A stretch of 64,000 nt of DNA, from the NCBI GenBank assembly GCA_007922305.1, contig ML677334.1, forward strand, positions 16,084,764 to 16,148,763, read 5' to 3'. This document shows positions 21,075 through 31,552 of the stretch, in pieces. Both the position numbers and the translations under genes were made by a program. Position 1 is the stretch's first letter. Every line of letters starts with the position of its first letter. Below the pieces are notes generated by a model. The model saw nothing but the letters and a program-made list of their open reading frames with translations. It made no database searches and was not told the DNA's origin. The stretch is from Dermatemys mawii. Lineage: Eukaryota > Chordata > Testudines > Dermatemydidae.

Positions 21075-22064
21075 CAGGGGTCGGCAATCCCCGGCACGCG
21101 TGCCAAAGCTGGCACGGGAGCCATTTTTGACTGGCACGCCAAGGTCGCTGCAAGGGGCCGGCAGCCACAGCACAGCAGAAACCAGCAGCCAGCCAGACCA
21201 CAGAGCGAGTGATGCTGAGAGGCTCCCAGCTCACAAGTCCAGGATTTCCCCCATCACATCTCCCCCATGCAGAGTAAGGCTGTGGCTGATTGAACGGGTG
21301 GGGGTGGCTCTGAGCTGCTCGCAGCCATTGGAGCCTGCAGCAGTCAGAGCCCTTCCATCCTCCCTCCTCCCACAGAGCAGCATGTTGAGCTACAGGGTTA
21401 GCCATGGCTCTCCTCCACATGGTAAGGGAAGCTGGGTTTTGTATGCCACACCATGCAGCCAAGTAGGGTAACTCTCTACTTGCACAAAGCCCTACCAAGC
21501 ATCAGGAATATTCTTTGGCAGCAAGTGACCCCCACCCTTCCCTGCATGGGGAGAAAGGACACAGGCATGCCTGTATTTCCCTGCAAACTGGGCTCCCCCT
21601 GGGTCTCCTCCCTCCCCATTCCCCTGCTTCAGAGCCTTGTTGCAGGGGAAGGAGGTCTACTGAGGGGCGGTTTGCACCCCCAGGCACTCCCCCGACGCTC
21701 CATCCCAGCCCATCAAAGGCATCTACCTACTTGGGGAGGAGGCTATGATCCAGTACCAGGCTCAGACTTTATGTGTGGGGGGATGCTGAACAGCTGCCTT
21801 TTCGTTATTCCCGCACACACACACACACGGGCAAAGATCACACTAAATTGATAAGATGTGCATTTTTTTTATTTTAAATGAAGCTCGTTAAATATTTCAA
21901 AACCTTATTTACTTTAAATACAGCAATAGTTTATTTATATAATATAGACTTATAGAAAGAGACCTTCTAAAAACATTAAAATGTATTACCAGCACACAAA
22001 ACCTTAAATTACATTGAATAAATGAAGGCTTGGCACATCACTTCTGAAAGGTTGCCGACCCCTG
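21075..22064. mobile_element. Nonautonomous hAT element with 8 bp TSD
   Basis: The termini CAGGGGTCGGCAA and TTGCCGACCCCTG are perfect inverted repeats of hAT type. They are flanked by TGTTAGAG (21067-21074) and TGATAGAG (22065-22072), an 8 bp target duplication with 7 matches. The 5' ~750 bp are GC-rich and the 3' ~230 bp are AT-rich. Frames of up to 169 codons exist on both strands in the GC-rich part but show no transposase motif. It was probably mobilised in trans by a full-length relative. Confidence 0.9.
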
Positions 22065-22072
22065 TGATAGAG

Positions 22073-23744
22073 TGCTTAGTCTTGCAAGACTTTGCACAAC
22101 AGGCGTCTGGATGATGAAGAGTGGGTTCCCATCATGACTTTCTGGGATCTCTGTGCTCTATGGTAGGAATGAATAGAAACACTGTCGTGTTCCCCATTTA
22201 CCTTCTCCACAATATCCCCATTTATTTTCTCCAACACTTGTTGGTACAATGAGGCCAAAAGTGTTGAAAGCAACAGAGATATGGCAGTTTGAACACTGAG
22301 ATTTGCTCAGTGACAGGATATGCAAAATTTGGGCTTAGTTGATATGACAAATAGGTCACATGGTATGGCTTCTGTTCACTGAATGGATGAATGCAACATA
22401 ATAAGGCTCTGGAGCAAGAATTCATGTTTACAAATTCAAAATATGCTTTCTGTGAATATTAATTTTATAAAATATTTGCTTTCAAATGCACCACTTTTGC
22501 AATAATCCCTCTCAGTAAATACATCCACTAGAAAATTCTCAAGAAGTGAACATAAAAGAACATGAATATAAAGTAAATTAATATTTGCAGCACATTTTTT
22601 CACAGTATTTGTCCAGCTCTATTTATTTCCTTGTTGAGTTTGGAAAAAAAAGTTACAAAATGGAGTATGAAATATGTCTTTATTGCAATAAGTAGAAATA
22701 TTTAGCTTTTAGTCTGAGAACATTATGATGCAAGATTTGGTGTGTAATATATCACAGAAAAGCCTGCATTTTAAACTGAGTAGTGAACACTGATCTGTTG
22801 AAAAAGACAGGCATATTCAATATATTTTGAAGAAAGGAGATACAGCACAAGTAGCAGAAATGTTGGCCCCTTAGGGCAGCTCAGATTTTCAGCTAAACAA
22901 AATGATCATAGGGTAATTGCCACAACTATGTTAAAGTAATTTAATAATTCCCTCAAACAAGCAATATTATTCCAGTCCTATCAGCCCTGTCCTTTACTAA
23001 TACTTCTCTATCTTTCTCATGCATCAAGTATAATGTATAAGATCGCACTACTCTCAGGTCTCTGCAAATTATGTGCTTCTGTTCGCTTCCTTTTTATTGT
23101 ACGAATGAATAAATAAATAAACAAATCTGCCATTAATCCACTTGATTGCCGCTTCACTTACCTGATGCACTGGGCAAACCGGAATCCCAGCACTGTCTGA
23201 TGTGTGTGGGAACAGAATACTCTGTCTGTATGGTTGTGGTGGTGATCATTAGGGGAATGGTTAAACTATATATGAATCCCTTAAGATTCAATTTCATCTG
23301 CCTTATTCCAGATATTCCATGAGATACTGTGAAAGCAACTCATACCACAAAGGAAGTTACTTAATCCACAGACCAGAACTGCAATTATCTCTATACAGTT
23401 ACAAGTATAATTAACCTGATAAATCCCTCACAGACACAATATATATGCTTAAAAAAACACACATACTACTATTAACATAATAGAAAGTAATTGCTATAAT
23501 GCTCATTGCTTGGAATCTTTGACTCAAAATTATTGACATCCAGTAATAAACACAACAGATGAAAAATGCCACCTTTTTATTATTAATTGTTATTAAGAGT
23601 AATATTCCAGTGACACCAAAAAATCCCAACTGGATCTGGACCACATTATACTGATGGTGATAGTCTCACATTGATGTCAATACATGGGGATTCAGCAAAT
23701 GTAGCTGAGCATGGATATGTGAGGTCAGGCTAATGTGAGAACCA
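22073..23744. other. Unassigned intergenic sequence
   Basis: AT-rich; no gene or repeat recognised. A short AAAT tetranucleotide run occurs near 23107. Confidence 0.5.
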
Positions 23745-24475
23745 CATATGTGGTTAAATTTGGGACAAACCAAATTGCCCATGATCAGTTCAGGCTGTTG
23801 TATCCTTGATTTGTACTGTTCATCTTTTTTCACAGAAGGCTTTTAAGTGCCTTATGTCAAAGTGATTAATGGCAACATGGTAAATCTGCCATGTCCTTGC
23901 TCTTTTGCTTCCCAGTTCTGGGGTCAATGTGTCTTTATATTGTTTGTACTGGCCACCATGAGAATGAGTGCCTTGCTTTAGCTGACCATAAAATATGGTC
24001 TTGAGTATTCTCAAGTCAGCCATATAAATGAAATGCCCTGACCAATACAGTTGAGTTGTTATGAGCATGCTTGGAATGCCAGACAATCTAAAACAATTAA
24101 ACATTTCAACGTTAAGAATCTTGTCTCACCCTTTAACCATTCAGACAGACAGAAGACAGTGTACAAGGAATTGATCAAGTTTCCGAATGTGGCAGTGATA
24201 TGTTGTCCATGTCTCACAACCAATAATCTTGAAATGTTATAAGCACGACTGCTCAATAGACATTTAGCTGTGCTATCATTCCAGAATGGGTGTGGCAGCA
24301 TGCCAAATGCAGAGCCTGCTTGGGCTATGTGAGGGAAAATCACATCATCAATTGTGGCATTCTGGGGCAGCACACTCCCTAGGAAGCAAAACTTCATGGA
24401 CTTGAGAGGAGTGTTTTTGATCTTAATAATTGGTTGGATATGTGCTTTCCCCCAGTGCAGGTTGTGTTGCATTAA
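23745..24475 (-). pseudogene. RTE-type LINE reverse transcriptase remnant, antisense
   Basis: Two minus-strand frames match the region just after the RT core of RTE/BovB-like LINE proteins. Upstream (24059-24472) has MKFCFLGSVLPQNATIDDVI and AQAGSAFGML, corresponding to the F-YLGS-L...IDDE-N-RI-KA--AFG block. Downstream (23820-24104) has LSGIPSMLITTQLYWSGH, FYGQLKQGTHSHGGQYKQYK and KDTL, corresponding to the LPSI...QLRWAGH and YGEL-QGKRS-GGQ-KRYKDTLK blocks. A frameshift lies between the frames near 24059-24104. The RT catalytic centre is not included, and the copy is long dead. Confidence 0.8.
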
Positions 24476-25091
24476 TCTAGAAGATGGAATAAATGGGCTG
24501 AAGATGTTAACATAACTCAGTCACAGTCCAACTTTAAACAGTGTTAAATAAAGTTCGGGGTTTGGTAGACAGAGACCTGAGCCTTCTGAGTACTATGGCA
24601 AACACACCATTAAAAACCCTTTTAATCTTTTATTAAAGACACAGAAAAGAAGGAAAAACAGTGAAAGCCTTTGAAATGTAAAGTATTAAGTACAGTGCTT
24701 ATTTTAACAAGATTTCTTGTTCCTTTTCCTTTACCTAGAGAGAAGGAAAAAAAACTTTGTTCAATAGCCCCTTAGATGAACGGTCTTTTGGCGAAAAGAG
24801 AAGTTAGTTGAGATGGGCGAAAGTTATTGTTGCTACTGCTGCTGTTAAAGTCCAGACCTGTTTCATCACAGGGAGTGTTTTGGATTCAGCCAGAGCTGAG
24901 ATGGGTGCTGATGTCATCTGGATCCCTCTCTCTGGCCCAAACTGGTCAGGACATCCCTCAGGATTAAGGCAAAGAAGATCTGGGGTCGCAGAAGATTGCA
25001 GTGGTTGCAGACATGGTGGAGCAGCTCACTCCAGTAGCCTCAGTTTGTTTTTCTCTATTTTCTCTAAAAAGGCTTTTTTTTTTTAAGGGCC
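24476..25091. other. Unassigned sequence between LINE and LTR
   Basis: Unidentified. A poly-T run of about 10 lies at 25075-25084, just left of the LTR. The block could be part of the same retroelement insertion or an unrelated repeat; no ORF or primer-site signature supports either. Confidence 0.35.
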
Positions 25092-25751
25092 TGTGACAAA
25101 GCTCCAAGTTTGTTCTTGTGGGTCCTGCACTTCCAGGCACATTTAGGGGCCTCAGAAACTCATCTCGGCCCCAGAGTGACCTCCCTTTCTCAGTATAATT
25201 GGCAAGAGTCACCGCCTAGTGAGTTACCTTCATCACAGGCCAGTATGGAAGATGGAAAAGGTGGAGAGCCCGGGCCCACCCTCTACTCGGGGCTCCAGCC
25301 CAGGGACCCTAATAGTATCAGCTAAGATGGCTGACCTTTTATCCACAAAACACAATACAATTCCCTGGGCTACTTCCCCACAGCAGTCCCCGCTTCTTCA
25401 AACTCCACTTCACCTTTACCTCAGGGCCTCCTTCCTTCAGTATGATATGTCATCCACCACTCAGTCTCACCAACAGCACAACTTCCTCCCACAGCTCCTG
25501 ACACCCACAGCCACCTGACTAACTGGGAGGTTTTTATCTGGTTTCAGCCAGTCCTTGATTGGCTTCAGGTGTCCCAATCAGGCTAGCTGTTTCTACTCCT
25601 TTCTAGAAGGTTCTTAATTGGCCCCAGGTGTCTTGATTGGCCTGGAGTAGCCTTTGTTTGGCTATCCAGGGAACAGGGACCTGCACATCCTGAGACTAAT
25701 ATACTTGCCTTCCAGCACTCTCCTATATCCTTCTGGTCTGACTCCGTCACA
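25092..25751 (-). mobile_element. Solo LTR, antisense
   Basis: The 660 bp segment begins TGTGACAAAGC and ends CTCCGTCACA on the plus strand, so TGTGAC/GTCACA form the short inverted ends typical of LTRs. Read on the minus strand a TATA-like CCAGATAAAAACC falls about 215 bp in, giving a U3-R-U5 layout in that orientation. Flanks (GGGCC and GCCCA) do not give a clear target duplication. No second LTR or internal genes are nearby. The class (Ty3/Gypsy or retrovirus-like) is not determinable by eye. Confidence 0.65.
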
Positions 25752-26535
25752 GCCCAAAAAGTGAATGATAGATGGAATATCCCAGGCCCTCATTATTTTG
25801 TCCACTGATATCAGACATGCCAGTTTTGGTTCATTCATTTCCAGTTCTACTTCTTTTGTTTCATACCAAGCATGATTTTAACACAGTCCTTGAATTTTAT
25901 TAATGTGGTCTATTATGCTTGGACTAATTTATTTTCTCTGCTTGGTTCTTTTGCACCTGATTATAACATTTTTTTTAATTGAAAATAACTTGACCTACTT
26001 TTCATGCTAAATTCCTAAACAGGTAAAAGTTATAAACCAATTGACACAATAGTTGATTCACTCCTTCAGTTTCCATTAGGCTGATTGAGAGGTTGCAGAG
26101 TCAGTGTTGCATTGCTGAATCACTTGCACTGTGATTGGATTAGAGTGGGAAAGGTGTGTGTAGTTCCAGTTCCACTCGCTTGTCCACATAAACTGTGGGA
26201 AATATGGGAGCAAGTTTAAGTTTGGAGTTCCTTCAAGTGAATGTCATTGACCCATCATCCTTCCTCTTCCTTTCCAGAGTTACTTCTGGAAGGGCAATCA
26301 CATGCCCCTGTTTGTTGTAATAGTGCGGGGCATCCATGACATTTTATAGGATCAGCATCACCACCTGCTGCTCCACCACTCACTATTGCTACTGCCATTA
26401 TATTACCTATGACTGCTTATTTGACAGATTAATCTGCTTATATCACAGCTACCCTTTATATCTGGAGGGCAGCCCACTATCTGCAACCCATGGGCATGCT
26501 TAGTGGCAGAATCTGGACATTATAATAGGCTATCT
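25752..26535. other. Unassigned intergenic sequence
   Basis: No recognisable gene or repeat. Confidence 0.5.
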
Positions 26536-26539
26536 ACAA

Positions 26540-26695
26540 ATACACAGTAAGAGACAGATCCTGCCCCAGTGAGCTTACAGTTAGATCAGACAAAGATTAG
26601 GCAACAGAAAGGGTGACATGGTCACACTGCAAATCAGTAGGAAAGCTAGGAATAGAACCTAGGTATCCTGACTTCTTCCCCATGCCCTATCCTAT
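26540..26695 (+). mobile_element. Ancient MIR/L2-like repeat fragment
   Basis: Reads in order GAGACAGATCCTGCCCC, GAGCTTACAGT, CACACTGCAAATCAGTAGG, GGAATAGAACCTAGG and TCCTGACTTC, the layout of old MIR/L2-related tails in amniotes. Confidence 0.6.
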
Positions 26696-26764
26696 CCATC
26701 ATTTCTTTTATTTTATTCCATTGATTACAATAGCATCAAGAGGCCCCAACCTGCATTTCATATA

Positions 26765-27590
26765 ATCATAGAATATCAGGGTTGGAAAGGATCCCAGGAG
26801 GTCATCTAGTCCAACTTGCTGCTCAAAGCAGGACCAATCTCCAACTAAATCATCCCCGTCAGGGCTTTGTCTAGCCTGACCTTAAAAACCTCTAAGGAAG
26901 GCGATTCCACCACCTCCCTAGTTAAACCATTCCAGTGCTTCACACCCTCCTAGTGAAAATGTTTTTTTTTTCCCTAATATCCAGCGTAAACCTCCCCTAC
27001 TGCAACTTGAGACCATTACTCCTTGTTCTGTCATCTGAGAACAATCTAGAGCCATCCTCTTTGGAACCCCTTTCAGGTAGTTGAAAGCAGCTATCAAATC
27101 CCGCCTCATTCTTCTCTTCTGTAGATTAAATAATCCCAGTTCCCTCAGCCTCTCCTCATAAATCATGTGCTCCAGTCCCCTAATCATTTTTGTTGCTCTC
27201 CGCTGCACTCTTTCCAATTTTTCCACATCCTTCTTGTAGTGTGGGGCCCAAAACTGAACACAGTATTCTAGATGAGGCCTCACCAATGCCGAATAGAGGG
27301 GAATGATCATGTCCCTTGATCTGGTGGAAATGCCCCTACTTATACAAACCAAAATGCTGTTAGCCTTCTTGGCAACAAGGGCACACTGTTGACTCATATC
27401 CAGCTTCTCATCCATTGTAACCCTTAGGTCCTTTTCTGTAGAACTGCTGCCTAGCAATTCAGTCCCTAGTCTGTAGCAGTGCATGGGATTCTTCCATCGT
27501 CAGTGTAGGACTCTGCACTTGTCCTTGTTGAATCTCATCAGACTTATTTTGGCCCAATCTTTTAATTTGTCTAATTTGTCATTTGGGCCT
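26765..27590 (-). mobile_element. CR1 LINE, 5'-truncated, antisense, relatively young
   Basis: On the minus strand it ends in the CR1 3' terminus (GACCTCCTGGGATCCTTTCC, then TATGATTATAT). The coding part is continuous for 188 codons (26918-27484). Younger-looking than the other CR1 copies here: no stop in the final ORF2 segment. It begins abruptly near 27590 as normal for 5' truncation. Confidence 0.9.
26918..27484 (-). pseudogene. CR1 ORF2 C-terminal region, 5'-truncated
   Basis: Contains the conserved [75 protein letters not shown] and [13 protein letters not shown] blocks after the RT core of CR1-type proteins. The endonuclease and RT catalytic parts are missing, so the fragment has no retained enzymatic function. 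The first Met is arbitrary; the true frame extends upstream to the truncation point. Confidence 0.88.
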
Positions 27591-29250
27591 CCGTTGTGCA
27601 CAAAAGTGAGTCCTTTCTCAAAAAAATCTTACAATCTAACATTTAAAATGCGGGGAATGGCTTCGTGGAACCAATGTGCTTATAGTACACCCCTTTTTAT
27701 ATCCCTCTCCTCAACCCCGCACACACACACACCCATACTCTTTACAATTCTCAGGGAAATACATAACTTTAACAAGTTTCCAAATTAATTCAACTAATGT
27801 TTGTAAAAATAATAGCATTAATAGTAATACCACCAGGTTTCACCAAAAGTACATACTGTTTATGATGAATATTTACATAGTGCCAAAAGTGTGCTAGGTG
27901 AATAAATTTGGTATGCTGTCCTATACTGTCCTAGTGTATGTGGTCATATTTCTCTCTGCTGGTTGGCCCAAAGACTAGTCTACTCATAGCTAAAGGAGTT
28001 CTTTAGATCAAGTGGCATGTGCCTTTGGTACTGAAGATACCAGCTTCAGTCTCTGCTGCTAACTGTGATGACTGTATGTTTATGCAGCTATAGAATGTTA
28101 CAATAGCATGTTAGAGCTCATAGCTTGGAGTACAGGATATATAATCGAAATTCTAATGGAAACTTAATTACAGTACAATGACTGCAGCACTACATCCTCA
28201 TTACAATTTAACTGTATGTAGCACTCAAGACTAGCAAATCCTAAGGGTGTCAGGGTATTTATAATAGGGCTTAATGTTGGTGATAGATAAAGTAAGTATA
28301 TTCTCACAGGGAAACCTCTTGTAGCAGAGAATTAACTCTGTGTTACCATTTGGGGATACTTCTTCAAATCATTCATTTGGGAGATCCTTCAACTTATAGA
28401 TGTCCAACAATCTTAGCAGATCTCGAGACAAGTAGCAGAAGCCAGTGCCATTCACACAGAAGTCTGATACCTCAAGAAAGGTTTATGAACTCTGTGTCAG
28501 TACTCTGCATAAACTCTTGTGCCACGGGCTGGCCACCTACCATTGTCCCTGATGGGAATAATACTTTCAGCAGAAAGAGCCATCCATGTATTCTACATAG
28601 CTAAGCCTGATTGATTTCTAGGGAGAAGTTGCTACAAAATTATTTTGACTGCTTTTAATCTTTCTGGACCTGTACCTAGATTCTCATTATTGTCATTGGT
28701 AATTGAAGGAGACGCTCAAATAATTCTTGGCACATTTATGACAAAGAAAATCATTTTTCACTATATGGCAAGTAAGTAAAATCCTCATTAAGATATTCTC
28801 ATAATTCACAAAACTTGAATTAACTTTCAAAATTTGATCTTCATTTCCAGGCTGACTTTATTTTAAACCAATTTCCTTGATAGAAACAAACAAACAGGCA
28901 ATCTGATAAACAAATATCATGAGAGACAATCATAAGGGAGATTCTTCTTCCACATAAACTCAATGTAATGATCAAAAAAGGGAGGAAGAAAGAGTTGTTA
29001 GTGATATACAGAAGGCTGATTTAAATGTTAGATTATTCATCAAAAGTAAATTATATTATAGTTACTAATTAAGATTTTATTACATGCATTTGTTGCTTCC
29101 TAATTAGATAATTGGAACTCTTTGTTGACAGTTATATCCACTTGCTTGGAGGGCAAACTGCAATTAGTACAAACCTTTGCTGATCATCCTTCAGATTCCA
29201 CTGCCCTGAAACCATCATCATGACATCATCATCACCACGTATTCCCCCTG

Positions 29251-29251
<1 letters not shown>
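27591..29251. other. Unassigned intergenic sequence; possible conserved noncoding block
   Basis: A short (AC)n run lies at 27720-27733. The subregion 28660-29130 is repeat-free, AT-rich and has TAATTAG/CTAATTAGATAATTGG-type homeodomain-like motifs (29062-29112). That is suggestive of an enhancer but is not evidence of one. Confidence 0.35.

Positions 29252-29294
<43 letters not shown>
29252..29294. repeat. Compound (CT)n(CA)n microsatellite
   Basis: About 10 CT units followed by 11 CA units; reverse-complement type of the tract at 20594-20645. Confidence 0.95.
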
Positions 29295-29709
29295 ACCATA
29301 ATTTGGAAGGAGATGATAAACAGGCTCCAGTTCCCTTAAAATGGGAACCTCTATACATATAGGGCATATGGGCTTCCCCGCATCACTGCAACAACTGAGA
29401 ACCATATCTAGACTAGTAAATGTATCCACATACTGCCTTCTTGATTTTGATGGGACCAGGATTTCACCCCTGGTTTTCAGCCCACTGCAGTAACCACAAG
29501 ACCACTTGTTGGTTCAATAAGGATTAGGAACTTTTCAGGCAAAGCCAGCAGACTATAAGTTATGTAAACCAAATAGCTGCAGAAAAAGAAACTTACAATA
29601 CAGGCATGCTTGTAAAATACTTTTACTATAGATAGGTTAAACATGGGGAGCGAGGTACTTTCAAATCTCTACCGTGGAGCTAGTAAAATGCCCATTCCAC
29701 TTACAGTAC
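29295..29709. other. Unassigned intergenic sequence
   Basis: Contains TTTCACCCCTGGTTTTCAGCCCACTGCAGTAACCACAAGACCAC (in parts, 29462-29505), a tRNA-SINE-like or L2-tail-like phrase, but too short to classify. Confidence 0.35.
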
Positions 29710-29717
29710 CTCTAGCT

Positions 29718-29938
29718 CAGTGCTTCTCAAACTATTGTATTGGTGACCCCTTTCACATAGCAAGCTTCTGAGTGTGACCCCCCACTTATAAATTAAAAAC
29801 ATTTGTTTATATATTTAATTTTATCATAAAAGCTGGAGGCAAAGTGGGGTTTGAGGTGGAGGCTGACAGCTCCTGACCCACCACGTAATAACCTTGCGAC
29901 CTCCAGAGGGGTCCCAAACCTCAGTCTGAGAACCCCTG
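29718..29938. mobile_element. hAT MITE, 221 bp, with 8 bp TSD
   Basis: The ends CAGTGCTTCTCAAAC and GTCTGAGAACCCCTG form hAT-type inverted repeats. The flanks are CTCTAGCT (29710-29717) and CTCTAGAT (29939-29946), an 8 bp target duplication with 7 matches. Non-coding interior; mobilised in trans. Confidence 0.9.
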
Positions 29939-29946
29939 CTCTAGAT

Positions 29947-30500
29947 TTTCTGTCTTTTATGAATAAGCATCAAATCTGGTGCAAAAATATCAGGTTACTA
30001 CAGCATGTAAGATCATGCGAGGTCAAACTCACCCCACAGCTAGTCCATTCCAACAGTTAAGATTGCACTGCCCTAATTCATCCATATTGTGGATTTCTAG
30101 TACTTTCAATTCCTCTCTCCCTTCTTAGATGGAAACTATTGTACATTACAGCGTTATTAATTTAAATCAGAAAATATGGATAATGTGCCTGGCCAAATTA
30201 AGATGGTTAATGCAACCTGAATACTGAAAATGTCATGACCTGAGTGTTTAATTTTGGTTTGTAACCTTGACATTGTCTTAGTGTTTAGGCTTCTCTGGTT
30301 TCTTTTCTTCTTTTTTTTTTTTTCCGTTTTGTTTTGGTTTTGCATTCTGTAGTCATCAAAATGATATATAAAGCAACATTATAGAAGGAAATATTTCTCA
30401 ATCGATTGCTGCTACCATTTATTGGCTTCTGGCCTAACCAGTTGCTCACTGTAAAGCTATTGAGCTCAATCCATCTCCCAGTAAAGTCAGTAGTAATTAT
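29947..30500. other. Unassigned intergenic sequence
   Basis: A poly-T run (30310-30323) is present; nothing else is recognised. Confidence 0.45.
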
Positions 30501-30502
30501 TG

Positions 30503-30940
30503 TTAATGAACTGAATAGCAGAAGGATTGGATTCTTAAATATACAATGGCAAAAAACTGTGTTAAAATGGAATTAAAGATGCTTGGTGGAATGTTGTCCC
30601 CTTGCAGAGTGTCGTGTTGAACAAAACTCAAACTTCTGAAAACAAATAAATGTACAGCTACGGTTGTCCATTCAAACATAATTCTGCCCATTTTCAGCAA
30701 TGCCACAATGTACCGCATTAACAGACATACCTGTACTCTGCGAACCATACAGTTGCAGAAAAATACAAGCTCCTCATCTCCTTTTGCAACACATTCACTC
30801 TCACCCACAGGATTCCAGTTAACACTATTAAATGACAAAAAAAAGAGTTGTCCATGCCACCTTCCGTCTGTGCTTCTGGAACTGGCAGTTGCCAATGGGA
30901 ATTATCTGGATACAGTCCAGGTGAAGTCAGTGTGTTAGGC
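30503..30940 (-). other. Unrecognised open stretch in an inverted-repeat unit (left arm)
   Basis: A 130-codon minus-strand frame (30503-30895) has no family signature that I recognise. The part 30795-30880 is repeated inverted at 31435-31530: plus-strand CCACAGGATTCCAG...CACCTTCCGTCTGTGC corresponds to the reverse complement CCACAGGATTCCAT...CACTTTCCCTCTGTCC. The shared translation is better in one frame (KKSC-H-PSVL-E). Either a repeat family that once encoded protein or a chance frame. Confidence 0.35.
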
Positions 30941-31364
30941 ACCAGGTGTACCTACACAAAATGGTGGAGACAGTAGTTGGGCTGCTTGGTAAAGGTGTGT
31001 TTGTGATATGAGAACATGTGTAGATTTCTTTGAGGTGTGTGACAGAGCTGTGATTGTGATAAGAGTAGCTTTATGTTTTTTGCACCCTCTCATGTATGAG
31101 GGAAGGGGAAGCAGATGCACCTTCAGGATACAGTATGAATCATTTCGAGGCAGAATAGTGTAGGTTATATCAGTAGCAGGGCATAGAGATTTTATTACAA
31201 AGGATAATGTCAACAGTGAGATGCAATATGAGAGGACTTTAAGACTTTAATGATGGTTAAGTGAAAGTGTTGAGATGGTATCCTGTGAGTGAGCAGAAGG
31301 GCGTCGTAGAAGGCTGTGAAGTGCTACAAATGTGGTATTCTCTCTCTCTCAAGGGCTGGCTAAG

Positions 31365-31552
31365 TGTGTGAGAATATGCCAGAATCTGGAACCTTCTGAC
31401 TCTTACAGTGCCAATAGCCAGCAGAAATATGTACTAAGTGCATATGCAGGTATTGTTCAAAGAGGACAGAGGGAAAGTGGTGTGTGCAAGATTTTTTTCC
31501 CCGATTTATAGTATTAGATGGAATCCTGTGGACGGACAATGCTCGAGGCAAT
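31365..31552 (-). repeat. Right arm of unclassified inverted repeat
   Basis: Reverse-complement partner of 30785-30900 with moderate divergence; the arms are separated by about 530 bp. Minus-strand frame 31360-31551 includes IPSNTINRGKKSCTHHFPSV. Confidence 0.5.

Noticed and set aside
20989..21498. A 169-codon minus-strand open frame and overlapping plus-strand frames
   Set aside because: They lie inside the GC-rich body of a hAT element with defined ends, are open on both strands, and show no domain; composition explains them.
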